Shown piece after piece: positions 23,570 through 32,486 of a stretch of DNA of 51,113 bases (position 1 is its first letter; every line of letters starts with the position of its first letter). The notes below the pieces were generated by a model. That model was not told the origin of the DNA. It made no database searches and saw nothing but the letters and a program-made list of their open reading frames with translations. Both the position numbers and the translations under genes were made by a program. Location of the stretch: contig URVW01000008.1 in the NCBI GenBank assembly GCA_900551435.1, positions 1 to 51,113 of the forward strand, given 5' to 3'. This DNA is from an uncultured Faecalibacterium sp. Its GTDB lineage: Bacteria > Bacillota > Clostridia > Oscillospirales > Ruminococcaceae.

Positions 23570-24550
23570 ATGAATCAGCCTCTTGTCAGCATCATTCTAC
23601 CCGTTTACAACGCCCAGAACCATCTGGCCCGCTGTGTGGGAAGCATCTGCGCCCAGACCTACCGAAACCTTGAGATCATCATTCTGAACGATGGCTCCAA
23701 GGATCAAAGTCTGCCCGTCTGCGAGGAGTTCCGCGCCAAAGATTCCCGCATCCTGCTGGTGGACAAGGAGAACTCCGGCGTTTCGGACACCCGCAACCTC
23801 GGCCTGAAGCTTGCCAGCGGCAAGTATGTGCAGTTCGTGGACAGCGACGACTATCTGGACCCGGACTTCACCGAACATCTGGTCACCGCCGCCGAGGAGA
23901 ACGAAGCCGACCTCGTCATCGCGCCCTACAAAATGGTCATCCCGGCGGGCGCATCCAAGCCGGAACAGGTCCTCGGAAAGATTCAGGACGAGCTGGGCGT
24001 CATGAGCGTTGCCCGTCCGCCCGAGGTGCGGGAATACGGGTTCCTGCCCGCCGGGGTCTACGACAAGGACACCTTTGCCCTCCGCCTGATGGACAAGCCC
24101 GCGTCGTATTTCTACAGCGTGCTGTGGAACAAGCTCTACCGCCGGGACATCCTGACCGGGAACGACATCCAGTTCGTCAGCGAGATGCGCTGGGCCGAGG
24201 ACCTCGTGTTCAACCTGCGGTATATCCAGTATGCCGAGCGGTTCGTATCCATCGCACAGGCGGGCTATTCCTACGTCCAGAACCCCCAGAGCATCTGCCA
24301 CACGCAGGTCAACGCCGCCACCGTGGTGCAGAACAAACTGCAAGTGTTCCGCTACTATAAGGACCTCTACACCCGGCTCGGGATGTACGAAGAGGTGCGC
24401 CCGCAGCTGTACAAATTCCTTGTGGACATCGCCGAGAGCACCTATCCTTCCGGCCCGTTCAAAAAGGCCATCGACGAGGCAAAAGCCTACTGGAAAGAGC
24501 ACCAGTCCGACGCCTTTGCACTCAAGACGCTGGACGACAGCGACAAGTAA
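23570..24550 (+). CDS. Family 2 glycosyltransferase
   Basis: 326 residues of the GT-A fold: N-terminal QPLVSIILPVYNAQNHLARC, nucleotide-binding ILNDGS (38-43), D91-x-D93 in FVDSDDYLD and an acceptor-side helix MRWAEDLVFNLRYI typical of CPS/teichoic GT2 enzymes. No membrane segment. Likely adds a sugar to a surface polysaccharide or lipid. Start at 23570 follows AAAAGGAG; the much longer open frame upstream (from 22406) is antisense to the LytTR gene and not coding. Neighbours do not form a polysaccharide cluster. Confidence 0.9.
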   Translation: MNQPLVSIILPVYNAQNHLARCVGSICAQTYRNLEIIILNDGSKDQSLPVCEEFRAKDSRILLVDKENSGVSDTRNLGLKLASGKYVQFVDSDDYLDPDFTEHLVTAAEENEADLVIAPYKMVIPAGASKPEQVLGKIQDELGVMSVARPPEVREYGFLPAGVYDKDTFALRLMDKPASYFYSVLWNKLYRRDILTGNDIQFVSEMRWAEDLVFNLRYIQYAERFVSIAQAGYSYVQNPQSICHTQVNAATVVQNKLQVFRYYKDLYTRLGMYEEVRPQLYKFLVDIAESTYPSGPFKKAIDEAKAYWKEHQSDAFALKTLDDSDK

Positions 24551-24553
24551 CAT

Positions 24554-24586
24554 AAACGGGGTTGTTGCACAACAACCCCGTTTTTA
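24554..24586. terminator. Bidirectional terminator
   Basis: AAACGGGGTTGTTG and CAACAACCCCGTTTTT around a 2-base loop. The arm sequence GGGGTTGTTGCA is close to the outer arms of repeat copies 1 and 4, which suggests those outer arms are ordinary terminator stems of this genome. Confidence 0.9.
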
Positions 24587-24602
24587 TTGTTTCAGAAAAA
24601 CC

Positions 24603-26402
24603 TTATGCGCCGATGGCTGCGCACTTCTTGGCCAGCCAGTCGCGCTCTTCCTCGGTCAGGCGGGGAGCCAGCTTTTCGAACACTTCGCGATGGTAAGCGT
24701 TCAGCCATGCGATCTCGTCCTTGTTCAGGACGCCCGGCACGACCGGCGACGTTGCGATGGGCACGAAGGTGATGGGACGGAACGCAAGGAACGTGCCGTA
24801 CTGGTTATCGGCCTTGTGGTAACACTCCAGCTCGTTCTCGATGCGGATGCCGACCTGGCCGCCCTCGTAGACACCCGGTTCGTCGGTGACGATCATGCCG
24901 GGTTTGAACACGGTGGTGTTGCGGCCGTTCAGGGCATGGGGGCCTTCGTGGACGTTGCCCACGAAGCTGACGCTGTGGCCCGTGCCGCAGCGGTAGTTGA
25001 TGAGGTGCTGCCACAGCGGCTCGCGGGCGATGGTATCCAGCATATGGCCGTCGCAGTAGTTCAGCCAGACCGCCTTTGCAATGTCGATATGGCACTGGAG
25101 CGTCCAAGTGTAGAACAGCTTCTCGTCCTCGGTCAGCTCACCCAGCGGATAGGTGCGGGTGATGTCGGTCGTGCCGTCCATATAAGTGCCGCCGCAGTCC
25201 ACCAGCAGGAAGCCCTTCTTTTCCAGCTTGGCGTGGTCGGCCTCGGTGGCATGATAGTGCATCATGGCGGCATTTGCGCCGTAAGCTGCGATCGTGCCGA
25301 AGCTCTCCACGATGAACTTATCCTGTGCCGAGCGGTACTTGTGCAGGATCTCGTCCACGGTCAGCTCGGTCAGCTCTTCGCCGGCAGCCAGACGCTCTTC
25401 CAGTTCCTTCTGGAAGCGGACCATCGCCACAGCATCCCGCAGATGGGCTTCGCGGTCATGGGCCAGCTCGACGTCGTTCTTGACGCCCTTCATGGGCAGC
25501 AGAGGGTCGGCCTCGTCCTTGACGGTCAGGGCGGCGTTCTCGTTCAGCGTCTCGTACACGGCATAATTCACCGATGCAGGGTCAGCCAGAACGGTCTGCG
25601 GCTCCTGTTCAGCGGCAAGGAACTTCAGCACATCGTCATATTCCGCGATCTCGACGCCGTTCTCCTTCAGCTCTGCGGCGGCTTCTGCGCCCAGACGCTT
25701 GGTGTTGATGAAGAGCACCGCGCGGCCCGGCGTGACATAGCAGTACGCCATGGCGTAGGGGGTGCACTTGATGTCCATCGCACGCAGGTTCAGCAGCCAT
25801 GCCAGATTGTCCAGCTTGCCCACCAGCTGTGCGGTGCAGCCCAGTTCCTTGAGCTTTGCGCGGAGCTGGCCCAGCTTTTCGGCGGGAGAGAAGCCCGCAT
25901 ATTCCTTGCTCAGGACCCACGCCGGCGTCTCGGGCAGGGCCGGACGGCCCTCGGTCCACAGCTCATCTTCCAGATTCAGGGTCTTGATGAAGCCTTTCTT
26001 GGCGTCCAGTGCCTTTTTCAGGCTGCGCACCAGACCGCAGGAAGCGGTCAGGCCGCACAGGCCCAGCACGCCGCCCTCGGGCAGGGCATCGGCGCAGTAC
26101 TGCTCCACCGTGGGAACGCCCGGTTCGCCCATCTTTTCCAGTTCGATCTCGGTCCCGGCGATCTCCTTTTCGGCCTGTACGAAGTAACGGCCATCGGCCC
26201 ACAGGGCGCTCTTGTCCTTCGTGACCACGAAGTTAGAGTTTTCGCCGTGGAAGCCGGAGAAATAGGTCAGGGAAGTGTAGTGGTCCGGCAGATACTCGCT
26301 GGAATGCGGGTCGCCCACCGGGATCAGGTAAAGGTCCACGCCGTTGGCGTCCATGGCGGCGCGCAGAGCGGCCAGACGCTCGGGAACGGTATTCATGCTC
26401 AT
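24603..26402 (-). CDS. pepP: Xaa-Pro aminopeptidase (M24B)
   Basis: 599 residues, the long three-domain form of X-prolyl aminopeptidase (like eukaryotic XPNPEP1). Two creatinase N-like domains precede the pita-bread catalytic domain. Dinuclear-metal ligands are visible: DCGGTYMDGTTDITRTY (two Asp), GTGHSVSFVGNVHEGP (His), VTDEPGVYEGG (Glu) and GIRIENEL (Glu). Removes N-terminal residues before proline in the cytoplasm. Start at 26402 follows AAGAAGG by eight bases; another ATG at 26396 is possible. The gene symbol is given by function; this long form differs from E. coli PepP (about 440 residues). Confidence 0.9.
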   Translation of the reverse strand: MSMNTVPERLAALRAAMDANGVDLYLIPVGDPHSSEYLPDHYTSLTYFSGFHGENSNFVVTKDKSALWADGRYFVQAEKEIAGTEIELEKMGEPGVPTVEQYCADALPEGGVLGLCGLTASCGLVRSLKKALDAKKGFIKTLNLEDELWTEGRPALPETPAWVLSKEYAGFSPAEKLGQLRAKLKELGCTAQLVGKLDNLAWLLNLRAMDIKCTPYAMAYCYVTPGRAVLFINTKRLGAEAAAELKENGVEIAEYDDVLKFLAAEQEPQTVLADPASVNYAVYETLNENAALTVKDEADPLLPMKGVKNDVELAHDREAHLRDAVAMVRFQKELEERLAAGEELTELTVDEILHKYRSAQDKFIVESFGTIAAYGANAAMMHYHATEADHAKLEKKGFLLVDCGGTYMDGTTDITRTYPLGELTEDEKLFYTWTLQCHIDIAKAVWLNYCDGHMLDTIAREPLWQHLINYRCGTGHSVSFVGNVHEGPHALNGRNTTVFKPGMIVTDEPGVYEGGQVGIRIENELECYHKADNQYGTFLAFRPITFVPIATSPVVPGVLNKDEIAWLNAYHREVFEKLAPRLTEEERDWLAKKCAAIGA

Positions 26403-26517
26403 TTGAAAAGCCTTCTTTCTTACACGCATCTGCCGGAAAAACGTCCGGCGGCAGTGGTTTGCTGGCTCTTATTGTATCATTCCGGCGCACAGAATGCAAT
26501 TACCGTTCCGGTTTTCT

Positions 26518-28050
26518 TCAGCTGTTGCTGGCAGCGGGCAGTTCCGGCGGGGTCCCGTCTGCGTTCTGCGGGGGCTGACCGCCCGAAGGCATCTGCCCAT
26601 CCGGCGGCGTCATCCCCTCAGGAGAAGTCTGGCCGTCCTGCGGCATCTGACCGCCGCCGGGGCCGCCGTTCCCGCCGCCGAACTGGGGCTGCGATTCGCC
26701 GGTCTGTGCCGTTGCCGACACCTGCGAGGACAGGGAATAGCTGCTGTCGGCGGTCAGGTCCGCGCTCGAGAAGAGCACGAACGCCGCATCGCAGACCGCC
26801 GTGGCATCCAGCACACTCTTGCCGTCGGCATCCGTGATGGAGAAATCACGGCCCGCTTCCAGCGAGATGCTCTGATCCCGTCCGCCGCCAAAGGTGACGC
26901 AGGGCTGGTCCGCCTGTAACGAACAGCCCATGCCCGCGCTGCCGCCCGCGGCCAGAACCGTGCCGCCGGAAATCGTAATGAGTCCGTCCGCGTCCAGCGG
27001 CTGGTTGTCGGCGGTGTTGGCCGTCCACACCGCGATGTCGCCGCCCGTAATGGTCAGCGTGCCGTTGGAATCAAAGCCGTCGCCCTCGGTGGAGCAGGCT
27101 CTGATGCTGCCGCCGGAAATGTTCATCTCAAAGGCATAGTCGCCAAGGTCCGAGTTCGCCGCATTCAGGCAGTCGTCGGTGGCGGTGATGTCGATGTTCC
27201 CCGAGAACACATTCAGAATCGCACCTTCTAAGCCCTCGCAGCAGGTAGCCACCGTGATAACAGGGCCTTCCGTTCCCTCTGCGCCGATGTTCAGCGTCAT
27301 ATCACAGTGAACGGCATCGTCCCCGGCGGAGATGTTCAGCGTGCCGCTCTCCACATTCAAAAGCTGTTCGGCATTGATGGCATCATTGACCAGCGCTTCG
27401 ATGTTCAGCGTCAGCTCCCGGATGGTCAGCGAGGCGTCCCGGTCGTCCAGCGCCGTGCCGGATTTGATGCCGTTCTTGCCCAGCGCGTTCACATGTAAGG
27501 TCCCGCCGCCGCAGAGCACGACCTGCGAACCGTCCTTGCACTTGACGACGGCCTTTTCGGCGTTCTCGTTGTCAGGCACATTGTCGGTGTTGTTGGCTTC
27601 GCTGTCGGTCAGAGTGTTTTCGGTCCCGTCCACCACGGCCAGCGTCACGCCGGTGGATTTTCCGCAGACGATGGGAGCCGTGTCGGCGCTGGTCAGCGTC
27701 AGCCCGTTCAAAAGCACGACCACATCTTCCGTCTCTTTTTCCACCTTCACCGAGCCGTCTGCGCAGCTGCCGGACATCAGATACACGCCCGCGCTGTTCA
27801 GGGTCAGGGCCGTGCCGTCCGCTTCCCATCCGGCGGCATCCTCCGGGCTGACGGTCACGCCGCTGTCCGAAAATTCCACCGTCACGACCTCGTCCAGCGT
27901 GTAGGACAAACTGCCCGCCGAAATTCCATTCGGCTTGCTCTCTGCGGTGCTCCCACAGGCGGACAGCCCGCCCGAAAGGGCCAGCGCCCCCATCGCCAGC
28001 AGAAACGACCTGCGCGTGATCTTATATTCCTTCAAACCCGACTTTTTCAT
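26518..28050 (-). CDS. Large carbohydrate-binding-type lipoprotein (DUF4353/Cthe_2159-like)
   Basis: 510 residues. N terminus: ITRRSFLLAMG then lipobox LSAC, so twin-arginine export and lipidation are predicted. The body is a series of beta-helix-like rungs with repeated phrases (NGLTLTSADTAPIVCGKSTG, LNIEALVNDAINAEQLLNVESGTLNISAGDDAVH, GNIDITATDDCLNAANSD, LTITGGDIAVW), the pattern of the Cthe_2159 family of polysaccharide-binding proteins. The last ~70 residues are low-complexity Gly/Pro/Gln (GGGNGGPGGGQMPQDGQ..). No catalytic residues can be named; it is most likely a surface glycan-binding protein. Start at 28050 has GGAGG eleven bases upstream. Confidence 0.85.
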   Translation of the reverse strand: MKKSGLKEYKITRRSFLLAMGALALSGGLSACGSTAESKPNGISAGSLSYTLDEVVTVEFSDSGVTVSPEDAAGWEADGTALTLNSAGVYLMSGSCADGSVKVEKETEDVVVLLNGLTLTSADTAPIVCGKSTGVTLAVVDGTENTLTDSEANNTDNVPDNENAEKAVVKCKDGSQVVLCGGGTLHVNALGKNGIKSGTALDDRDASLTIRELTLNIEALVNDAINAEQLLNVESGTLNISAGDDAVHCDMTLNIGAEGTEGPVITVATCCEGLEGAILNVFSGNIDITATDDCLNAANSDLGDYAFEMNISGGSIRACSTEGDGFDSNGTLTITGGDIAVWTANTADNQPLDADGLITISGGTVLAAGGSAGMGCSLQADQPCVTFGGGRDQSISLEAGRDFSITDADGKSVLDATAVCDAAFVLFSSADLTADSSYSLSSQVSATAQTGESQPQFGGGNGGPGGGQMPQDGQTSPEGMTPPDGQMPSGGQPPQNADGTPPELPAASNS

Positions 28051-28143
28051 TTTATCTTGAACCTCCATCGTGTGCAACGTGATTTAAGTGCGCTCAGTGT
28101 ACGCCGCAATCATGGAAACTTCGCGGGAAAGATGTGAAAGAAT

Positions 28144-28171
28144 TTGAAAACTTTGCATTTTGTACTATACT
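28144..28171 (+). promoter_or_regulatory. Promoter ahead of the GGDEF remnant
   Basis: TTGAAA, 16 bp, TATACT. The same spacing and boxes occur at 38914-38941 ahead of azlC. Confidence 0.6.
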
Positions 28172-28180
28172 TATTTTGGA

Positions 28181-28495
28181 ATGGTTTTGACTGCCCTGCG
28201 ATGGGATCGGGCATCGAAACGTTTTGAGGATGAACAGGCGGACCAGCTCGCGCAGGAGCTGAATTTCACCTACAGCCACGACACCCTCACCGGCGTCTAC
28301 AACCGCAGTCAATACGAAAAGGACCTGCACAGTCTGTCGCATTCGAACTACCGCTGCATCACCTGTCTGTATCTGGACACGCTTGGTTCGATGCACTATC
28401 ATACCGCCATCGGCGTCCAGACGGCTGACCACCCCAGCGGCCTTGCTGCCGCCATCCACGACGCCGAACTGGCGATGCGAAAAGCAAAAGAATAA
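28181..28495 (+). pseudogene. GGDEF-domain remnant
   Basis: About 104 residues. The start of a diguanylate cyclase domain is clear (YSHDTLTGVYNRSQYEKDL) and so is its end (AAIHDAELAMRKAKE), but the centre, which should hold the GGDEF/GGEEF active site and the substrate-binding residues, is missing: CLYLDTLGSMHYHTAIGV joins the strand-1 region straight to the late TAIGV strand. The usual N-terminal sensory region is also gone. It cannot make c-di-GMP. The frame is open from a TTG at 28160 and it has a plausible promoter, so a short product may be made. Confidence 0.7.
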
Positions 28496-28503
28496 ATTAC
28501 AAG

Positions 28504-28538
28504 AAAAGGGGCTGTCGCATGTGCAACAGCCCCTTTTT
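28504..28538. terminator. Bidirectional terminator
   Basis: AAAAGGGGCTGT and ACAGCCCCTTTT(T) arms between the GGDEF remnant (plus) and the MarR gene (minus). Confidence 0.9.
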
Positions 28539-28540
28539 CG

Positions 28541-29002
28541 TTATTCTTCCACGTCGGATTTACCCTTCATATCCAGCTCCGGCATCAGTTCATCGCTGAT
28601 GACCGTCAGCATCTGCTCCAGCTTTTCCACGTCCTCTTTGGGGAAGCGCTCCCGCACCCGCTCGACCACGGTGTGCAGGTAGGAATAGCTGATGTTGTAG
28701 TAATCGAAGTATTTCTTGGTGGGCCGCAGATGATACTCGCGGCGGTCGGTGGTGGACTGGATCTTCTCCACATAGCCCTTCCGCACCAGACTGCCGATCT
28801 TATACGCCGCATTGGGCGTCGAGATCTGCATCATCCGCGAAAACTCCGCGATGGTCGGCTCCCCCATCGCCATGATGCCCTCCATACAGAAGGACTCCAC
28901 GGTGGTCAGGGTCGCTTCCCGGGTCGCAAAGCGCTGAAACACGTTCTGATAGAAGTGCAGCTTGAATTTTGTATAGACGTCGTTGAATGCTTTTTCCAGC
29001 AT
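28541..29002 (-). CDS. MarR-family transcription regulator
   Basis: 153 residues with a winged helix: PTIAEFSRMMQISTPNAAYKIGSLVRKGYVEKIQSTTDRREYHL is the HTH, recognition helix and wing (the DRRE wing is a MarR hallmark). Long flanking helices give the dimer. AAGGAG precedes the ATG. It lies 94 bp after the nhaC-like gene on the same strand, but has its own extended -10 at 29036-29044. Confidence 0.9.
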   Translation of the reverse strand: MLEKAFNDVYTKFKLHFYQNVFQRFATREATLTTVESFCMEGIMAMGEPTIAEFSRMMQISTPNAAYKIGSLVRKGYVEKIQSTTDRREYHLRPTKKYFDYYNISYSYLHTVVERVRERFPKEDVEKLEQMLTVISDELMPELDMKGKSDVEE

Positions 29003-29035
29003 GGTCCGGCTCCTTCCGATAGCTCAATTTTTTTT

Positions 29036-29044
29036 AGTATACCA
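29036..29044 (-). promoter_or_regulatory. Extended -10 of the MarR gene
   Basis: TGGTATACT on the minus strand, about 35 bp before the start codon at 29002. Confidence 0.6.
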
Positions 29045-29096
29045 TGTTTTGCGCCGAACAGAAAGAGAAAAATGCACCCGGCGTCTCGATTTTTTC

Positions 29097-30764
29097 TCAG
29101 GCGCTCTTCTTGCTGCCCGCAAAGCGGACCCGGATGACGCTCAGCACCACGAGTTCCAGAACGATGGCAACAGCCAGCAGGATCAGCGAGGTGAGCAGGC
29201 TGGCATGCGCCCCAAGGAACAGCTGGGCCAGGCCGGTCACGACGTAGCAGACCGCCGACACCGCAGCCGCCGTGATGGCATAGGGCAGCTGGGTGGAAAC
29301 GTGGTTGACGTGGCTGCAATGCGCACCCGCCGACGCCATGATGGAGGTATCCGAGATGGGGGAGCAATGGTCGCCGCAGACCGCGCCGGACAGGCACGCT
29401 GCGATCGAGATGACCAGCATCTCGCCCTGCGGGAAGGCATGGCAGACGATGGGGATGAGGATGGAGAAGGTTCCCCACGAAGTGCCGGTCGCAAAAGCGA
29501 GGAACACCGCCACGAGGAAGATGATGGCGGGCAGGAGATACTGCAGCGCAGCCGCCGAGCCATTCAGCAGGTTGGCGACATAATACTTTGCACCCAGCAG
29601 GTTGGTCATGCCGGACAGGGTCCACGCCAGCGTCAGGATGAGCATGGGGCTGACCATCGCCTTGAAGCCCTCGGGGATGCAGGCCGCGAAATCCTGAAAG
29701 GTCATCACGCCGCGCACCCGGTAGAACACGAAGGTGAACAGCAGCGCGATGCTGCTGCCCATCACCAGACCCGCCGATGCATTGCAGTTGGAGAAGGCCG
29801 TGATGAAGTCCACGCCCTCGAAGAATCCGCCGGTGTAGATCAGGCCGAAGATACAGGCCGCGATCAGGACCAGGACCGGCAGGATCAGGTCCACCACATG
29901 GCCGCTCGTGTCGGTCCCGTCGTCCACATCGTCGCCGTAGGGGCGGTCTGCGGTCGTGAAGAGGTCGCCGTTCATGGCGTTCTCCTCGTTGAGCTTCATC
30001 GGGCCGTAATCAGTCCCGGTAAAGATGAGGAACAGGATCATCACCAGCGTCAGCAGGGCGTAGTAATTATAAGGAATGGTCCGCAGGAACATCGTAAAGC
30101 CGTTGATGCCGGAGCCTTCCGGGACCGAAGAGGTCACGGCGGCGGCCCAGCTGGACACCGGCGCGATGATGCAGACCGGCGCAGCGGTGGCGTCGATCAG
30201 ATAGGCCAGCTTTGCCCGGGAAATCTTCTGGCGGTCGGTAACGGGGCGCATGACCGAACCGACGGTCAGGCAGTTGAAGTAATCGTCCACGAAGATGAGC
30301 ACACCCAAGATCAGGGTCGCGAACTGCGCCCCGGCGCGGGTATGGATGTGGGTGGACGCCCAGCGGCCAAAGGCGGCGCTTCCGCCCGCCTTGTTCATCA
30401 GAGCCACCAGAATGCCCAGCATCACCAGAAAGACCAGGATGCCCACATTGCTGTCATCGGCCAGCTTGTAGACCATGCCGCCCTCTTCGTTGAAGAACAG
30501 GGTGTTCAGGGCCAGTTCCAGATTGCCGTTGGCATAGAGCAGAGCACCCGTGGCGATGCCCACCAGCAGCGAGGTGTAGACTTCTTTGGTGTTCAGTGCC
30601 AGCACGATGGCGACCACCGGCGGCAGCAGGGACAGCGCCGTGCTGAACACGGCACAGGTATAGGTGGAAGGGTCTTCGATCTTGCCGGGAGTCGCCGCCG
30701 TGCACCACAGCAGCAGCGCGAACACCAGCAAGGCGGCCGCCCACGAGAGATTGACTTTTTTCAT
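29097..30764 (-). CDS. NhaC-family Na+/H+ antiporter
   Basis: 555 residues with about twelve membrane segments. Landmarks are IFVDDYFNCLTVG (membrane-embedded acidic pair), PVSSWAAAVTSS, FATGTSWGTFSILIPIV and CGDHCSPISDTSIMASAGAHCSHVNHV, all typical of the NhaC/YqkI-type antiporters. The hydrophilic loop around 290-320 is longer and more acidic than usual. Ion is inferred (Na+/H+, or an amine/malate exchange in close relatives). The MarR gene just downstream may regulate it. GAGGA precedes the ATG. Confidence 0.88.
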   Translation of the reverse strand: MKKVNLSWAAALLVFALLLWCTAATPGKIEDPSTYTCAVFSTALSLLPPVVAIVLALNTKEVYTSLLVGIATGALLYANGNLELALNTLFFNEEGGMVYKLADDSNVGILVFLVMLGILVALMNKAGGSAAFGRWASTHIHTRAGAQFATLILGVLIFVDDYFNCLTVGSVMRPVTDRQKISRAKLAYLIDATAAPVCIIAPVSSWAAAVTSSVPEGSGINGFTMFLRTIPYNYYALLTLVMILFLIFTGTDYGPMKLNEENAMNGDLFTTADRPYGDDVDDGTDTSGHVVDLILPVLVLIAACIFGLIYTGGFFEGVDFITAFSNCNASAGLVMGSSIALLFTFVFYRVRGVMTFQDFAACIPEGFKAMVSPMLILTLAWTLSGMTNLLGAKYYVANLLNGSAAALQYLLPAIIFLVAVFLAFATGTSWGTFSILIPIVCHAFPQGEMLVISIAACLSGAVCGDHCSPISDTSIMASAGAHCSHVNHVSTQLPYAITAAAVSAVCYVVTGLAQLFLGAHASLLTSLILLAVAIVLELVVLSVIRVRFAGSKKSA

Positions 30765-30832
30765 AAGAATGGTTCCTCTTCTGATTTTTTGCCCCGGCGC
30801 GGGGCAGACTAGCGTTATAAAAAGGGAAGGGG

Positions 30833-31057
30833 GTGTCTGCCGCGCCGGACTATAAAGCGCTGTACTTTGAACTGTTCCGCGCCAGCGAACAGGCCGCGCG
30901 GCTGCTGCACGAGGCTCAGCAGCGCGCAGAAGAACAGGTGATGAAATCGGATGCTCCGCCGCTCAGGCTTCCGGAGCCGCCCGTTTCTCCTCGCTCTGCA
31001 ACAGCTGTTCCAGAAGGCGAAGCGCCCTCAGCTCTCCGCCCGCAAGAACGCTCTTAG
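30833..31057 (+). CDS. Small hypothetical protein with N-terminal coiled helix
   Basis: 74 residues from a GTG start preceded by AAGGGAAGGGG. The first ~35 residues (DYKALYFELFRASEQAARLLHEAQQRAEE) form an amphipathic helix of a type seen in many small Firmicute proteins of the YKxLYxxLF class; the rest is Pro/Glu/Ser-rich. It ends overlapping, tail to tail, the end of the thioesterase gene at 31054. Function unknown; could be spurious because of the high GC content. Confidence 0.45.
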   Translation: MSAAPDYKALYFELFRASEQAARLLHEAQQRAEEQVMKSDAPPLRLPEPPVSPRSATAVPEGEAPSALRPQERS

Positions 31058-31440
31058 TTCTTTTTGCTCTCCGCCTTGGCCGCAAACTTTGCGTCATTGA
31101 CGATGAAGCGCTCGTGCACGCCGCCGCCCACCGGGCCTTTTTCGTCGTGCAGAGAGACTTTGAACACCAGCTTCCGGCCTTCCACAGCGGTCAGTTCGCT
31201 TTCGCAGGTTACGGTCATCCCCACAGGGGTGGGAGCGGTGTGCTCCAGCTCCAGCTTCGTGCCCACCGAGCCGCAGCCCTCGTCCAGCTCGGGTGCAACG
31301 CTCATCCAGCAGGTCTTTTCGGCCAGCGCCACCAGCGCGGGCGTCGCAAACACGTCCAGCGTGCCGCTGCCCATAGTCTTGGCGGTATTTTCGTTCGTCA
31401 CGAGCTGGCTCTGCTCGCCGTGGATCCCAACAGTCAACAT
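31054..31440 (-). CDS. Hotdog-fold thioesterase, FlK family
   Basis: 128 residues, length of fluoroacetyl-CoA thioesterase-type (FlK) proteins. Features: TMGSGTLDVFATPALVALAEKTCW, with the Thr/Glu that in this family act in catalysis, GTKLELEHTAPTPVGMTVTCES with the conserved His, and VSLHDEKGPVGGGVHERFIVN. Hydrolyses some acyl-CoA or acts in detoxification. Start 31440 follows GAAAGGAAG; the open frame continues to 31584 without a ribosome site. Confidence 0.85.
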   Translation of the reverse strand: MLTVGIHGEQSQLVTNENTAKTMGSGTLDVFATPALVALAEKTCWMSVAPELDEGCGSVGTKLELEHTAPTPVGMTVTCESELTAVEGRKLVFKVSLHDEKGPVGGGVHERFIVNDAKFAAKAESKKN

Positions 31441-31607
31441 GATAAAACTTCCTTTCTCAAATTGCCTCACCGGCAAAGATTCTATAGTACGTTGATAGGA
31501 TACCACATTTCCCGCGCCTGTGCACCTGTTTTCGGCGATTTTCTCAAATTTCCTCTTCCGTTTCGGCTCAAAACGCGCTATCATAGGGCCGAAAAGGCGG
31601 TGAGTCT

Positions 31608-32366
31608 ATGAACGACTTCTGGAAATCCTACGACATCACGGCGCTGGAATACGGCGAGGGCTATGAGTGCTATCCTTTGTACGGGACAGTCCATCTCATC
31701 GAGCTGGCCCTTTCGGCGCTGTTTATTTTGGGAATGGCGCTCTGGTATCGGCACAGCGGGGCAAAGCAGCGGCGGCGCATCCTTGTGGGCGTCACGGTCC
31801 TGCTTTTGCTGGACGAAGCCGCGCTCCTGCTGGGCATGGCGCTGACCGGCCAATGGAATTGGAGCTATCTGCCCCTGCACCTGTGCAGCATCAACGTGTT
31901 CGTCTGCCTGTACAACACGCTCTTTGACCAGAACTGGTGCAAAGAAGAGCTGTACGCGCTCTGCATCCCGGGGGCCGCGCTGGCGCTGCTCTGTCCCAGC
32001 TGGCGGGATGTTCCCTCGTGGTGGACCCTCATCAATCTGCACTCCGTCTCCATCCACGCACTTTTGGTGCTGTATCCCATTCTGCTGGTCGTGGGCGGCT
32101 ACCGCCCCAGCGTCCGCCGAGTCCCGCAGGTGCTGGCGTTCCTGTTCGGCTCGGCCCTGCCCATCTATTTTCTCAACAAGCCCCTGTGCACGAACTTCTA
32201 TTTTCTGAACAACCCCTACGGCAATGTCATCACGACGGCGTTCACCAACCTGCTTGGAGAACAATATTATATCCTCGGCTTCCTGCCCGCCATCGCGGCG
32301 GCGCTGGTTTTGATGTATCTGCCGTGGGGGATCCAAAAAAACATCGAAAATCCGAAAAAACATTGA
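31608..32366 (+). CDS. TIGR02206/YwaF-like integral membrane protein (TMEM164 relative)
   Basis: 252 residues with about seven membrane helices. Conserved family phrases are present: WNWSYLPLHLCSINVF (His and Cys in the third helix), LYALCIPGAALALLCPSW, LHSVSIHALLVLYPILLV and NNPYGNVITTAF. The family is related to eukaryotic TMEM164, reported as a Cys-dependent acyltransferase; the LPLHLC segment carries a Cys and His. Function in bacteria unknown. GGCGGTGAG is an acceptable ribosome site. Monocistronic. Confidence 0.8.
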   Translation: MNDFWKSYDITALEYGEGYECYPLYGTVHLIELALSALFILGMALWYRHSGAKQRRRILVGVTVLLLLDEAALLLGMALTGQWNWSYLPLHLCSINVFVCLYNTLFDQNWCKEELYALCIPGAALALLCPSWRDVPSWWTLINLHSVSIHALLVLYPILLVVGGYRPSVRRVPQVLAFLFGSALPIYFLNKPLCTNFYFLNNPYGNVITTAFTNLLGEQYYILGFLPAIAAALVLMYLPWGIQKNIENPKKH

Positions 32367-32392
32367 CAAATCCTTTGCATCCCGGATATTAT
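32363..32392 (+). promoter_or_regulatory. Promoter of the DUF4230-like gene pair
   Basis: TTGACA, 18 bp, TATTAT, overlapping the stop codon of the preceding membrane-protein gene. Confidence 0.7.
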
Positions 32393-32486
32393 AAGAATCA
32401 GCCTTGCGGATTCGCGAAATTTTCAGGTCCTATTGTAGAACGCGCGAAAGGCGAAATTCTGGAATAAAAACATGGAGGAGCACATA

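Noticed and set aside
24231..26837. 868-residue open frame opposite the Xaa-Pro aminopeptidase gene
   Set aside because: It mirrors the real M24B gene on the other strand; a high-G+C third codon position keeps antisense frames open. No family similarity in its translation and no ribosome site.
31441..31584. N-terminal extension of the FlK-type thioesterase
   Set aside because: Overlaps the promoter region and lacks a ribosome site; the 31440 start has GAAAGGAAG and gives the family length.
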